A DNA stretch of 64,000 nucleotides from Streptomyces sp. NBC_00708 (GCA_036226585.1 CP108997.1:1984001-2048000); one strand, 5' to 3'. Shown: positions 44,418 to 53,405, counted from the first letter of the stretch. Made by a program: numbers and translations. The notes: a model not told the origin generated them from the sequence alone.

Positions 44418-45881
44418 CTAGGCGGAGGCGCCCGTACGGGTGACGCCCTCCGGCCGGCCCTCCGCCGGCTCCGTGTCCCGGCGCGGCCGGCCCGAGGTGC
44501 CGAGCACCACGAACACCGTCGCGACGAGGAGCACCGCCGCCACGACCCGCAGGCCGTCGGACATCGCCGGGGCGAACGCGGCGGCGTGCCCGGCCGTGAC
44601 GTGGTCCGTACCGGCCCCGGAGGCCAGCACCGTGCCGACGACGGCCACCCCGAGCGCCGCCCCGATCTCGCGCGCCGCCGTGTTGAGCCCGGAACCGAGC
44701 CCGCTGCGGTGCGCGGGCAGTCCGGCGACGACGGCCACGGTCAGCGCGGGCGCGCACAGCCCCGTACCGGCGGAAATGACGAGGAGGTACACGGCGTACA
44801 GGGCGTACGGGGTGCTCCCGTCGGCGGTCGAGACGAGGAGCAGCCCCAGGCCGATGACCGCGAGCCCGCCGCCCGCCACGGGCCGGATGCCGTACCGGTC
44901 CTGCCAGCGCGCCCCGATCTTCGGCATGACGGCCATCCCCACGGTCAGCGGGACGATCGCCACCCCGGCGAGGCCGACCGGGAAGCCCTTCACGTACTGG
45001 AGGTACTGGGAGTTGACGTAGAACAGCGCGAAGAGACCGAAGAAGGCGGTGGCGATGCCGAGCGTCCCTGCGCGCAGCACCGGCGAGGCGAAGATCCGGG
45101 GGTCGAGCAGCGGCCTGGTGGCGCGCAGCCCGTGCACGGTGAAGACGGTGAGCAGTACGGCTCCGAGGCCGAAGGCGGTCAGCACCCGCGCCGATCCCCA
45201 GCCGTGCGGCGGGCCCTCGATGATCCCGTACACCAGGGAGGTGAGGGCGGCGACGAGGAGCAGCGAGCCGACCGGGTCGGGTGCGGTGTCCGTGCGCTCG
45301 GGGCTGCGGGGCGCGAGGCGGGCGACGGCGAGGGCGAGCAGCGCGGCGAGCGGCACCATGGCCCAGAACAGGGAGCGCCAGGTCCCGAACTGTCCGGCGA
45401 GGCCGCCGCCGACGTTGCCCGCGAGGCCGCCGAGTCCGGCGGCGAGCGTCCAGGTCGCCAGTGCCTGGGACCGGCGGGCGGGCGGGGTGAGGGTGACCAG
45501 GAGCGACATGGTCGCGGGCATGATGAGCGCGGCCCCCGCCCCGCACACCCCGCGTCCGGCGATGAGCACGGCGGGGGCGGTGGCGAGCGCGCTGGTGGCG
45601 GCGCCGACGGCGAAGAGGCCGAGGCCGGTGAGCAGGGCGCCCTTGCGTCCGAAGCGGTCGCCGAGCGCGCCCGCCGGGATCAGCAGGCCCGCGAAGACGA
45701 TGACGTACGCGTCGACCGCCCACAGCAGTTCGCTGGACGAGGGATGCAGAGTGGAGGCGGCGAGCTGCGGGATGAGCAGGTTGACGGCGGCGACCATGCC
45801 CTGCGCGACGAGCACACAGGCGCAGAGCACGTACAGCGCGGCACGGGTGAGGCCGGGGGCCTTCTGGGCATACGGGGACAA
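44418..45881 (-). CDS. MFS multidrug exporter (14-helix type)
   Basis: The product has 487 residues. I choose the TTG at 45881 (LSPYAQKAPGLTRAALY) because AGGAGGAG lies immediately upstream; a GTG at 45923 is in frame but lacks a ribosome site. DHA2-type motifs: LLWAVDAYVIVFAGLLIPAGALGDRFGRKGALL, RGVCGAGAALIMPATMSLL and GGLAGNVGGGLAGQFGTWRSLFW. A divergent LysR gene shares the 91-base promoter region, so drug- or metabolite-induced expression is likely. Confidence 0.87.
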   Translation of the reverse strand: MSPYAQKAPGLTRAALYVLCACVLVAQGMVAAVNLLIPQLAASTLHPSSSELLWAVDAYVIVFAGLLIPAGALGDRFGRKGALLTGLGLFAVGAATSALATAPAVLIAGRGVCGAGAALIMPATMSLLVTLTPPARRSQALATWTLAAGLGGLAGNVGGGLAGQFGTWRSLFWAMVPLAALLALAVARLAPRSPERTDTAPDPVGSLLLVAALTSLVYGIIEGPPHGWGSARVLTAFGLGAVLLTVFTVHGLRATRPLLDPRIFASPVLRAGTLGIATAFFGLFALFYVNSQYLQYVKGFPVGLAGVAIVPLTVGMAVMPKIGARWQDRYGIRPVAGGGLAVIGLGLLLVSTADGSTPYALYAVYLLVISAGTGLCAPALTVAVVAGLPAHRSGLGSGLNTAAREIGAALGVAVVGTVLASGAGTDHVTAGHAAAFAPAMSDGLRVVAAVLLVATVFVVLGTSGRPRRDTEPAEGRPEGVTRTGASA

Positions 45882-45972
45882 CGCTCCTCCTGGGGAGCCG
45901 TGGTGACGGGGTGTGCTGTCCACCGTAGAGTTGGCGCGACTTGCTTTCCAATGCATCTTCGACAAGGGATGT

Positions 45973-46944
45973 ATGCGCGTGACGCAATCCGGCCTTGACC
46001 TCAATCTTCTGGTGGCCCTGGACGTCCTCATCGAGGAATCCAGCGTCTCGGGCGCCGCCGCCCGGCTGCATCTGTCCGAGCCCGCGATGAGCCGCACCCT
46101 GGGCCGCATCCGCAAGGCGCTGAGTGATCCGGTGCTGGTGCGCGCGGGGCGCACGATGGTGCCCACGCCGCACGCCCTGGCCATCCACGGCGAGGTGCGC
46201 GCCGTCGTGGAGCGGGCGCGCGGGGTGTTCCTGTCGGGCGGCAAGGTCGATCTGCGCGCCCTGTCGCGGACGTTCACCGTGCTGGCCCAGGACATCCTGG
46301 CGGCGGTCTCCGGCCCGGCGCTGTTCGCCCGGATCGCCCGTGAGGCGCCCGGTGTGCGGCTCCGCTTCCTGATGGAGAGCCATGTGGACGGGCCGTTCCT
46401 GCGCGAGGGCGCCGCCGATCTGGAGGTGGGGGTGCTCGACACGCGTGCGCCGGAGGTGCACCGTGAACACCTCTACGACGACCGGATGATGGGCGTGGTG
46501 CGCCCCGGCCATCCGCTCCTGGACGGGGAGATCACCCCGGCCAGGTTCGCCGCCGCCGACCATGTGACGGTGTCCCGGCGTGGCCGGACGCAGGGCCCGG
46601 TGGACACCGCTCTCGCACAACTCGGTCTGCGCAGGCGGGTGGTGGGCAGTGTGGGCACGCTCCCCTCGTCGCTCTTCCTCCTGCTCGGCAGCGACCTGGT
46701 CGGCCTGGCCTCGCGGCGCACCCGCCCCCTCACGGACCCGCTGGGCCTGCGGACGTTCGAGATCCCCTTCCCGCTGCCGCCGCTCTCCTTCGGGATGGCC
46801 TGGCACCCGCGCCACGACGCGGACCCGGCGCACGCCTGGCTGCGGAGCTGCTTCCGGGAGCTGGCCCGCGCGGAGGCCCCGGACGGCGCGGGAGAACTCC
46901 CCCCGATCGCAGGTCAGGACAGCCCGTCATATGCCGGTGAGTGA
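45973..46944 (+). CDS. LysR family transcriptional regulator
   Basis: The product has 323 residues from ATG 45973 with AAGGG upstream. The HTH reads LDLNLLVALDVLIEESSVSGAAARLHLSEPAMSRTLGRIRKAL (about 7-49). The effector domain starts near 95 and follows the NodD/PcpR-like wording SHVDGPFLREGAADLEVGV. The divergent MFS gene is the probable target. The intergenic region contains a TTGG-N13-CCAA pair (45931-45951) that fits a LysR T-N11-A-type site. Confidence 0.87.
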   Translation: MRVTQSGLDLNLLVALDVLIEESSVSGAAARLHLSEPAMSRTLGRIRKALSDPVLVRAGRTMVPTPHALAIHGEVRAVVERARGVFLSGGKVDLRALSRTFTVLAQDILAAVSGPALFARIAREAPGVRLRFLMESHVDGPFLREGAADLEVGVLDTRAPEVHREHLYDDRMMGVVRPGHPLLDGEITPARFAAADHVTVSRRGRTQGPVDTALAQLGLRRRVVGSVGTLPSSLFLLLGSDLVGLASRRTRPLTDPLGLRTFEIPFPLPPLSFGMAWHPRHDADPAHAWLRSCFRELARAEAPDGAGELPPIAGQDSPSYAGE

Positions 46945-46952
46945 CCCATTCC

Positions 46953-46970
46953 TGCCGTACGATACGGGCA
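46953..46970. promoter_or_regulatory. Near-perfect palindrome at the PadR start codon
   Basis: TGCCGTA-CGA-TACGGGCA is an inverted repeat with one extra G in the right half. It runs into the ATG at 46970. It is a likely autoregulatory operator for the PadR protein. Confidence 0.4.
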
Positions 46971-47308
46971 TGAGCGAACGCGCGATGCAGGAACCGACCC
47001 TCCTCCTCCTGACCGCCCTGGCGGACGAGCCCCGGCACGGCTACGCCATCGCGCGCGAGGTCGAGACGATCTCCGGCGGCCGGGTCAAGATGCGCACCGG
47101 CACCCTGTACGGGGCGCTGGAGCGGCTGCTGAGCGAGGGCCTGATCGAGGTGCACGCGGAGGAGGTCGTGGACAGCAGGCTGCGCCGCACCTACACGCTC
47201 ACCGCCACCGGCCGGGAGGTCCTGGCCACCGAGGCCCGCCGGATCGCGGCCACCGCGCGCGAGGCCACCCGGCGCCTGGGCGTCGGCGGGAAGCCGGCCA
47301 CGGCATGA
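46970..47308 (+). CDS. PadR family transcriptional regulator
   Basis: The product has 112 residues. The winged helix is standard: TLLLLTALADEPRHGYAIAREVE, VKMRTGTLYGALERLLSEGLIEV, RRTYTLTATGREVL. Proteins of this short class dimerise through the C-terminal helix and repress a neighbouring transporter or membrane gene. The next gene overlaps by 4 bases and encodes a membrane protein, the usual PadR partnership. Confidence 0.88.
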   Translation: MSERAMQEPTLLLLTALADEPRHGYAIAREVETISGGRVKMRTGTLYGALERLLSEGLIEVHAEEVVDSRLRRTYTLTATGREVLATEARRIAATAREATRRLGVGGKPATA

Positions 47309-48192
47309 GCGCCCCGCTGCTGCGGCTGTACCCGACCGGCTACCGCCGCGCGTTCGGGGACGACATCGCGGAGGCGTACCGCGCGGCGACCGAGGGGGCC
47401 GGCCGGGTCGCCCGGTTCCGGGAGGCGGGCGACATCGTGGCGCACGCGCTGCGGATGCGCCTGCGTCTGGGGTCCGCCCAGCGCGCCGGCCGCCTCTTCG
47501 CCGCCGCCGCGCCCTTCGCCCTGGCCGCGACCGCCGCGTACGCCGCCTTCGGCCTCGTCTCGATGCTCGGCGACTGGCGGCTCAGCGGGAACCCGGACTT
47601 CCTGGTGCCGCTCAGCTTCGTCATGATCGGCTGCGACCTGGTGACGCTGGCCGGAGCGGTCCTGGCGCTGGGCGGGCGCTTCGCGGCGGGGGCGCGGTGC
47701 GCGTTCGCGGGCGCGCTGGCCGAGGCGCTCGCGCTCGTCCTGGTCCCGCTGTCGGCCGGGGCGCTGCTCCCGCCGGCCGCCGTCCCCTACCTCCTGGCCC
47801 CGGTCGCGGTGGCCGCGCTGCCCCTCGCCTGCCCGCCGGATCTGCGCCCGCCGGGCCGCCTCCTCGGCACGGCGGGCCGTACGGCGCTGGTGCTGTGGAC
47901 GCTGCTCGGGGTGGCCGCCCTGACGCTGACGGACGCGCACAGCCATCTCACGGCCGTCCTGTGGCGCCTGGGTGTCCCGATGGCCGCCGCCCTCGTGCTC
48001 GCGGGCCGCGCGGCGCTGTCCCGGCTGCGCACCCCCGGCCGGTTCGCGCTGGCCGGGGCGCCGTTCCTCGCGATGGGGTACAGCGCCGGGGTGGTGGACC
48101 AGGACACCGTGGTCCCGGCCCTGGCGCTGCTGGCGGCGGCCGGGGTGGCGCTGCGCCTGTGGCGGCTGCGGGGAAGGCCGAGCGCCGGCTGA
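47305..48192 (+). CDS. Polytopic membrane protein, PadR partner
   Basis: The product has 295 residues; the ATG overlaps the PadR stop by 4 bases. A cytoplasmic N-terminal segment (LLRLYPTGYRRAFGDDIAEAYRAA, about 4-30) resembles the permease prefix domain often seen in PadR-linked transporters. About eight Ala/Leu-rich membrane helices follow. No transport motif is recognisable. Translational coupling suggests the PadR protein controls this gene in response to a membrane-active compound. Confidence 0.72.
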   Translation: MSAPLLRLYPTGYRRAFGDDIAEAYRAATEGAGRVARFREAGDIVAHALRMRLRLGSAQRAGRLFAAAAPFALAATAAYAAFGLVSMLGDWRLSGNPDFLVPLSFVMIGCDLVTLAGAVLALGGRFAAGARCAFAGALAEALALVLVPLSAGALLPPAAVPYLLAPVAVAALPLACPPDLRPPGRLLGTAGRTALVLWTLLGVAALTLTDAHSHLTAVLWRLGVPMAAALVLAGRAALSRLRTPGRFALAGAPFLAMGYSAGVVDQDTVVPALALLAAAGVALRLWRLRGRPSAG

Positions 48193-48204
48193 ACGGCCGG
48201 GGCG

Positions 48205-48978
48205 TCAGGCGGTGACGCGTATCTTCGACTGCCCGTGCCCCAGCTTCTCCCAGTCCTCCATGAACCGCGCCCGCAGCCCGTGCTTCGCGGCGAGGTCGGT
48301 CAGGGTCTCGGTCCGGTAGTAGAAGTCCTCGCGCAGGACCTGGTGTTCGGCACCGGTGGTGCGGTCGAAGGTGAAGTCGAAGTGCCCGCCGGGCGCCAGG
48401 ATGCGCCCCACGTGGGCCAGGCACTCGTCGATGATCTCCAGCGGCGAGTGCGAGAACACGCTGTGGGCGTGCACGACGTCGAAGTGCGCGTCCGGCAGGA
48501 AGTCCAGCGTCAGGTCCTTGGTGATGGTCAGATGCGGCACCTTGGCCTGGAGCCCCTGCGTGGTCAGGGTCTGCTTGGCGGCGATCAGGATGTCGGGCGA
48601 GATGTCGATGCCGTAGTAGTGCCCGGCCTCCAGATAGTCGATGAACCGCCAGCCGGCGCGCAGGTTGCCGCACCCGATGTCGAGCATCCGGGCCCCGGGG
48701 GCGAGCCCGTGCTCGACGAGGTAGTCGAACTGCATCTGCCCCAGGGCCAGCCACCGGTCGTGCGTCTGGCTGCCGACGGCGGCCTCGGGGTTGCGCCGGG
48801 TGTCCGAGGCCATCACGGCCCGGTAGTAGTTCACGTGGTCCGGGTGCTTGAACGCCAGCCACCGGTCCCGGGCCGCCCGCTTCAGATAGGGCGCGATGCG
48901 GTCCGGACGGCTCGCGGCGTAACGGACCTTGTGGGCAAGCGACTCACGGTTGGCGACGAGGTTCTTCTTGGAGGCCAT
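48205..48978 (-). CDS. Class I SAM-dependent methyltransferase
   Basis: The product has 257 residues from ATG 48978 with GGTGGAG at 6 bases. An N-terminal helical region of about 90 residues rich in Arg/Lys/Trp (YLKRAARDRWLAFKHPDHVNYY) precedes SAM motif I MLDIGCGNLRAGWRFIDYL (about 95-113). GIDISPDIL, VHAHSVFSHSP and LAPGGHFDFTFDRT follow. The motif wording (GCGxLRxG, YYGIDIS) resembles methyltransferases of polysaccharide or glycolipid loci. The target is unknown. Confidence 0.8.
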   Translation of the reverse strand: MASKKNLVANRESLAHKVRYAASRPDRIAPYLKRAARDRWLAFKHPDHVNYYRAVMASDTRRNPEAAVGSQTHDRWLALGQMQFDYLVEHGLAPGARMLDIGCGNLRAGWRFIDYLEAGHYYGIDISPDILIAAKQTLTTQGLQAKVPHLTITKDLTLDFLPDAHFDVVHAHSVFSHSPLEIIDECLAHVGRILAPGGHFDFTFDRTTGAEHQVLREDFYYRTETLTDLAAKHGLRARFMEDWEKLGHGQSKIRVTA

Positions 48979-49062
48979 GACTGCTCCACCTTCTCCACTG
49001 CGGGGCGGCGTCCCGGAAAACCCGCAGCGTGAAGCGGGCCCATGGCGGGACGTGACGCTGCC

Positions 49063-49092
49063 ACTATAGGTCGGCGACCGACATATACAAAC
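49063..49092 (-). promoter_or_regulatory. Sigma70-type promoter of the methyltransferase gene
   Basis: On the minus strand TTGTAT is followed after 16 bases by TATAGT (complement of 49063-49068), about 85 bases before the ATG. An inverted pair TAGGTCG (49067-49073) / CGACCTA (49096-49102) brackets the promoter and may bind a regulator. Confidence 0.5.
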
Positions 49093-49135
49093 CAGCGACC
49101 TACGCATCCACCTCCTTCCCGGCTCCCGCGCGCCC

Positions 49136-50404
49136 TCACAGCCGCCTGATCCGGTACACATCGCGTACGCAGGCGTTGGCCACCCCGGCGACGAGGACGA
49201 CGGCGGAGCACACCAGCAGGATGCGCCCGCTGCTCCAGTACGCGGAAGTGGCCGCGACCAACAGATATCCGACGGGAATGGCGATCTGCTCCCCGAGAGA
49301 GTTGAGAGAGCTGAGCCGCCCCAACTCCTCGTCGGGCACCTGCTGTTGCATGACGGTGGACCAGGTGACGATGGCCACGTCCATGCCCGCCCCGGCGACG
49401 GCGGTCGCCCCCAGCACCCAGGGCAGCGGCAGCCCGAGACCCAGGGCCGCCAACGGCAGCATGAGCCCCGAGCTGGTCACGACGCAGACCAGCATCAGCC
49501 GCTGCGGCTTCCACAGCAGGCAGACGACCGTCCCGGCCAGCAGCCCCGCCGCGAACGCCCCCTGCACCAGCCCCCAGGAACCGGCGCCCGCGTAGCTGCG
49601 GTCCGCAACGATGGGCCCGAGCAGCTGGTACCCGGCCAGCCAGGCGGCCACGACCGCCGTACCGGACAGCGTGAAACTCCAGAGCCAGATACGGGACTTG
49701 AACCCGGACCACCCCACGCGCAGGTCGGCCACAAGCCCGCCGGAGCCGCCGGGGGACACCGCGCCCGGCAACCGCAGCCCGGAGAGCAGCAGCGCGGCGA
49801 GGACGAAGGTGAGGGCGTCCCAGCCGAGCGCCCAGGCGGGCCCGGTCAGCGCGACGACGAACCCGCCGATGACGGGCCCGACGACCTTGACGGCGTTTCT
49901 GGGCACCCGTACCAGCGCGTTCGCCTGCTGGAGCTGCTCCGGCGGCACGAGCCGGGACGCCACTCCCTGGGCCGCCGGCGCGGTGAACGCGGACGCCACC
50001 CCCGACGCACAGGCGCAGACGCCGATCGTGGCGGTGGTCGCCGTCCCCGTCGCGACGAGCACGGCGACGGCCGCCTGCGCCGCCCCGGCACCGAGGTTCC
50101 CGAGGAAGAGGATCCGGCTGCGGGACATCCGGTCCGCCAGCACCCCGCCGACGAGAAGGAAGACCAGGGTCGGCACGGTGTTCGCGGTGAGCACGATCCC
50201 GAGCGACCCGGCTCCCCCGCCCTGCCCGATCACGGCGAACGCCAGTGCCACGGGCGCCATCGCCGAGCCGGTCGCGGAGACGAGGTGAGCGAGCAGGAAC
50301 CGCCGGAAGGCCGGCAGCCGCAGGGGCGACCCGGCCACGGGAGGGGGAGGAGGCGGCTCGTCCCGGTCGCCGACAGCCATCAGCCCTTCGCGCCCGTCAT
50401 CCAT
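49136..50404 (-). CDS. MFS transporter
   Basis: The product has 422 residues from ATG 50404; an in-frame ATG eight codons downstream is also possible. It has 12 membrane helices. Motif A-like GGVLADRMSRSRIL is near 80, and the sequence GPVIGGFVVALTGPAWALGWDALTFVLAALLL is characteristic of the MFS_3/enterobactin-exporter-like group (MefA/EntS type). It would act as an efflux carrier for a macrolide, siderophore or similar compound; the substrate is unknown. Confidence 0.84.
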   Translation of the reverse strand: MDDGREGLMAVGDRDEPPPPPPVAGSPLRLPAFRRFLLAHLVSATGSAMAPVALAFAVIGQGGGAGSLGIVLTANTVPTLVFLLVGGVLADRMSRSRILFLGNLGAGAAQAAVAVLVATGTATTATIGVCACASGVASAFTAPAAQGVASRLVPPEQLQQANALVRVPRNAVKVVGPVIGGFVVALTGPAWALGWDALTFVLAALLLSGLRLPGAVSPGGSGGLVADLRVGWSGFKSRIWLWSFTLSGTAVVAAWLAGYQLLGPIVADRSYAGAGSWGLVQGAFAAGLLAGTVVCLLWKPQRLMLVCVVTSSGLMLPLAALGLGLPLPWVLGATAVAGAGMDVAIVTWSTVMQQQVPDEELGRLSSLNSLGEQIAIPVGYLLVAATSAYWSSGRILLVCSAVVLVAGVANACVRDVYRIRRL

Positions 50405-50471
50405 GGCGGTCAGGGTAGGGGGAGCGCGGCGGGGGCGGCACCGGCTTTCGGGACGCCGTCCCGGCAGGAGA

Positions 50472-50657
50472 CTACTGCCGCCCGTGATCGGGGTCCTCGT
50501 CCAGGCCGGGCAGTTCCTCGTGCCCCTCCGAGTAGTGGTTGACCCACCCGCAGAGCGCACAGGCGTACCGCCCGGCCAGGCCGTGCACCTCGGTGCCGCA
50601 CCGCGCGCAGTCGGTGCGGGTGATCTCCGGAATCGCCGGTTCGGGCTTGCTGGTCAC
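50472..50657 (-). CDS. Small zinc-ribbon protein
   Basis: The product has 61 residues from the GTG at 50657 (VTSKPEPAIPEITRTDCARCG). Two Cys-x2-Cys pairs (CARCG at about 17-21 and CALCG at about 33-37) around an aromatic/arginine turn form a rubredoxin-like zinc ribbon, then an acidic tail. The GTG overlaps by 4 bases the TGA of a reading frame running in from upstream (50654-50789), so the gene was once translationally coupled to a now truncated partner. Confidence 0.65.
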   Translation of the reverse strand: MTSKPEPAIPEITRTDCARCGTEVHGLAGRYACALCGWVNHYSEGHEELPGLDEDPDHGRQ

Positions 50658-50789
50658 ACAGGGACTGTACCGAGCGCGACGGCCCCGGCGGAGTCCGCGT
50701 ACGGACTGATCATGGTGTCGAAGTACCCCTCGGGCGAGGCCTCCAGAAAGGTGTCCAGATGGTCGAGGAAGGCGCGCAGCGCGCGCCGC
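50654..50789 (-). pseudogene. 3' remnant of a gene truncated at its 5' end
   Basis: On the minus strand a frame of about 45 codons ends at TGA 50656-50654 (…RAFLDHLDTFLEASPEG, YFDTMISPYADSAGAV…). It has codon use like a real gene and is coupled to the zinc-ribbon start. Upstream it runs into the MerR remnant on the other strand and stops at a TAG. The N-terminal part and promoter are missing. The family is not recognised. Confidence 0.5.
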
Positions 50790-51045
50790 CTCGCCGGCGG
50801 CCACCGCCGCTACGACGCCGACGCCCCGGGCGTGGTCCGCCGCATCCGCTCGCTGCTGGACGCGGGCCTGCCGACCCGCACCATCCGCGACCTGCTCCCG
50901 TGCGTACGGCAGGACGGCACGGGTGGCCCTGTGCGAGCTGGAGACCCTGGAAACAGCACCTCCAGGGCCTCGACGACCGCTTGCACAGGGCCACCGTGCC
51001 GTCCTGGTGGGGGCGGCCCGCGCCGAGGGGCCGTGACCGGCCCGC
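50787..51045 (+). pseudogene. Decayed MerR family regulator (5' truncated, frameshifted)
   Basis: GHRRYDADAPGVVRRIRSLLDAGLPTRTIRDLLPCVRQD is the second half of a MerR DNA-binding domain plus the LP(C)V segment of the MerR/SoxR-like family, but the initial helix-turn-helix (GELARRTGV-like) is missing. After the PCVRQDG stretch the frame shifts: LQGLDDRLHRA, matching the usual dimerisation helix, continues in another frame. No start codon or ribosome site fits. Confidence 0.65.
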
Positions 51046-51059
51046 CTTAAGGTGTGCCG

Positions 51060-52112
51060 GTGATCTTCAACCGAAAGCAGCAGGACGCGCGCTTCACCGC
51101 CGCCGTGTCCGACCTGGAAGAGGCGGTCTCCGCCCGCGACGGCGAGCGCACCGGGCACGCGTTCAGCGCCGTGATGAAGCGTGCGGAGTCGGCGTCGGAC
51201 GCCGAATGCCTCGACGCCGGGCCCCGGTTGGCGGCCCTGATCCCCGCGTTCCCGCCGACCGGCCCGCGCACGATGCTGGCGACGGCGGCCGGCTTCTGCG
51301 TCGAACGGGGAGCCGCCCCGCTGGCCTGCGCGGAACCGATCCTGGACGGCGTCCACCGGGACCTGCTGGACGCCCTGGAGTTCGCCCGCCGCTGGACGGC
51401 GACGGGCGCAGAACTCCCGGCCACGGGCCAGGAGTTGATCGACGATGCGCACCTCTCCCGGCTGGGCGACGACACGTACGAGGCGACCCGCCTGGCCCTG
51501 GCCTGGTGCTCGCTGGAGGAGTGGCAGCCGCCCGCCCTCGCGGTGCTGTGCCGCAGTACCGAGGTACGCCGCCGGCACGCGTCGGACGTCCTCCCGCTCT
51601 GCCGCGAGGTGGAGGCCCTGGACCGCCACGACCTCAAGTGCCTCTCGTACGCCCTGGCGGTACTGAACGACGAACCGCTGATCGTGCTGCACCGGCCCAC
51701 CGACAAGGCCTTCGAGATACGCGTCGACGGTATCGGCGACAACTTCCAGCTCCACACCCTGCTCGCCCACGTCCTGGTGGGCGGCGGCCACGTCCCCGGC
51801 ACACCGCCCTCCCCCGAGAGCGTCCACCTGGCGACGGACCCCGCCCCCGCCCGGGGCACCTCGGACGCGACGGCGACCGGCACCTTCGAACTCCTCGCCC
51901 CGGACGGCACCCGCATCTGGAACGAGGGCCTCCCCGACGACATCCCGGTGGTGGAGGGCCGCCGCGTGCTGGTCCTGGACGACCCGTCGTACCAGCGCAG
52001 CTGGAACGCCGACCGCTTCTTCCCGCACCTGCCGGGGAAGGCGGAGCTGCTGCGCGTACTGCCGCCGGACGAGGCGAAGACCTGGTACGCCCTCACGTCA
52101 CCGGCCGCCTGA
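51060..52112 (+). CDS. Hypothetical protein, about 350 residues
   Basis: The start is placed at GTG 51060, 7 bases after TTAAGG; GTG 51054 is an alternative. The protein is soluble with no signal or membrane segment. The first 200 residues are helical and read like tandem helical repeats (ALEFARRWTATGAELP, ATRLALAWCSLEEWQPPALAVL); a more mixed C-terminal part contains FELLAPDGTRIWNEGLPD and ends near YALTSPA. I do not recognise the family. It lies next to the MerR remnant and has normal Streptomyces codon use. Confidence 0.68.
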   Translation: MIFNRKQQDARFTAAVSDLEEAVSARDGERTGHAFSAVMKRAESASDAECLDAGPRLAALIPAFPPTGPRTMLATAAGFCVERGAAPLACAEPILDGVHRDLLDALEFARRWTATGAELPATGQELIDDAHLSRLGDDTYEATRLALAWCSLEEWQPPALAVLCRSTEVRRRHASDVLPLCREVEALDRHDLKCLSYALAVLNDEPLIVLHRPTDKAFEIRVDGIGDNFQLHTLLAHVLVGGGHVPGTPPSPESVHLATDPAPARGTSDATATGTFELLAPDGTRIWNEGLPDDIPVVEGRRVLVLDDPSYQRSWNADRFFPHLPGKAELLRVLPPDEAKTWYALTSPAA

Positions 52113-52128
52113 CCGGCCCGGGGCCTCC

Positions 52129-52740
52129 TCACGCACCCGGCGCCACGAAGCACAGAGCGTCGAAGTGCCGCCCCGCGAAGAAGTGCCGGAGCTCACCGAT
52201 CCGCTGCCATCCGAGCCGCTCGTACAGCCGGATGGCAGCGGCATCCTTGGTCAGAACCTCCAGCACCAACGGCAGCCCGTGCGCCCGCGCGTACCCCTCC
52301 GCCGCCGCCACGAGCCGCGCCCCCGCGGAAGCCCCCCGAGCCTCCCGCCCCACGAAGAACCGGGCCAGCACCGCGACCTCCGCATCCCCGGGCGCCCCCC
52401 GTCGCTCCCTCCAGAGCCGGGCCACGTCCTCCCCGCGCTGTGCCCGGTTGACGGCAACATGCCCCACGACCCGCCCGCCGACCTCGGCAACCCAGGCCGC
52501 GATCAACCCCTCCGGCGACAACCACGCCTCGGGATCCGCCACCCCTTCGACGGGATACCCATCGGACTCATGCACCCCGGCAAGCACAACAGCCGCCGCC
52601 CCCAGATCCCCCTCCACCCGCGCCCGAACCACAACTCCCGACACGTCGGCCCCCTCCACCAGCGACAGCGCTTGCCGGACCACCTTGCCATCCGGCCCCT
52701 GCGCCCATGCCCACTTGCGTGCATCGCCAACAGGCCGCAC
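52129..52740 (-). CDS. GNAT family N-acetyltransferase
   Basis: The product has 203 residues. The acetyl-CoA site is VLARFFVGREARGASAGARLVAAAEGYARAHG (about 122-153), followed by LPLVLEVLTKDAAAIRLYERLGWQRIG. The first 30 residues are unusual and the true start may be an internal GTG. The gene is convergent with the preceding hypothetical gene. Confidence 0.8.
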   Translation of the reverse strand: MRPVGDARKWAWAQGPDGKVVRQALSLVEGADVSGVVVRARVEGDLGAAAVVLAGVHESDGYPVEGVADPEAWLSPEGLIAAWVAEVGGRVVGHVAVNRAQRGEDVARLWRERRGAPGDAEVAVLARFFVGREARGASAGARLVAAAEGYARAHGLPLVLEVLTKDAAAIRLYERLGWQRIGELRHFFAGRHFDALCFVAPGA

Positions 52741-52796
52741 GGTTCACGTGTCACTGCTCGTCGTGATCGGCGTTCATCCGGGAGGGGCGGCACCTC

Positions 52797-53405
52797 GTGG
52801 GCTCAACAAGTGAGTGGGCACGTGAAACGTTCGGCGATGCGGCCGGCGAGCTGACGGATGTGATCCCGGCCTGCCTCCTACGCGCTCACACGAGGGCGCG
52901 CAGCGGGCACGAGGGCGTCCACACCCAGACCCTGGAGGCGTACGGGCATGGCCTGTACGCCGCACAGTACGAGGAACTGGCCACCGGCCTGGCCGACTTG
53001 CCGGATGCCAACCCCGTACGCCTTCAAGGACGCACGGTGGTCATCGTCTCAGGCCACGTCGTCTACCCGATTCGCTACGCGAAGAAGGACGTCCCCGTCA
53101 CAGCCGCCCGCCTGCGCCGGGCGACAGGTTTCCGCGCGGAACTCATCCGCCGGCACGGCCCGGAGCCGAGGCAACAGGTGCTCGATCTGGGCCTGGACGA
53201 ACTCGAAGAACCCGAAGCCCACCCCGACCTCGCGCTCCTCCCGGAAGACATCCGCCTGGTCCTGGTCGCCTACGCCTGCTCCATGGACCAGGGCGTCATG
53301 CGCGCCGAGTGGGGTTCAGCAGAACTGCGCCGCGAGGACCGCTACCTGATCTGGCACCGCCACGAACCACTCCCCCTCCCCGGCCGACCGGCAACCGCTG
53401 GCTGA
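52797..53405 (+). CDS. Hypothetical protein
   Basis: The product has 202 residues with a GTG start. There is no signal or membrane segment. A central beta-rich block (RTVVIVSGHVVYPIRYAKKDVPV, about 79-101) is followed by an acidic region (LGLDELEEPEAHPDLALLPEDIRLVLVAYACS) and WHRHEP near the end. The pattern recalls Streptomyces proteins of accessory regions with no known function. Codon use starts to relax here compared with the core genes to the left. Confidence 0.62.
   Translation: MGSTSEWARETFGDAAGELTDVIPACLLRAHTRARSGHEGVHTQTLEAYGHGLYAAQYEELATGLADLPDANPVRLQGRTVVIVSGHVVYPIRYAKKDVPVTAARLRRATGFRAELIRRHGPEPRQQVLDLGLDELEEPEAHPDLALLPEDIRLVLVAYACSMDQGVMRAEWGSAELRREDRYLIWHRHEPLPLPGRPATAG

Noticed and set aside
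50472..52028. A 518-codon minus-strand frame spanning the zinc-ribbon gene and beyond
   Set aside because: Only the last 61 codons show protein-like sequence with CxxC pairs. The rest is antisense to the 350-residue plus-strand gene.
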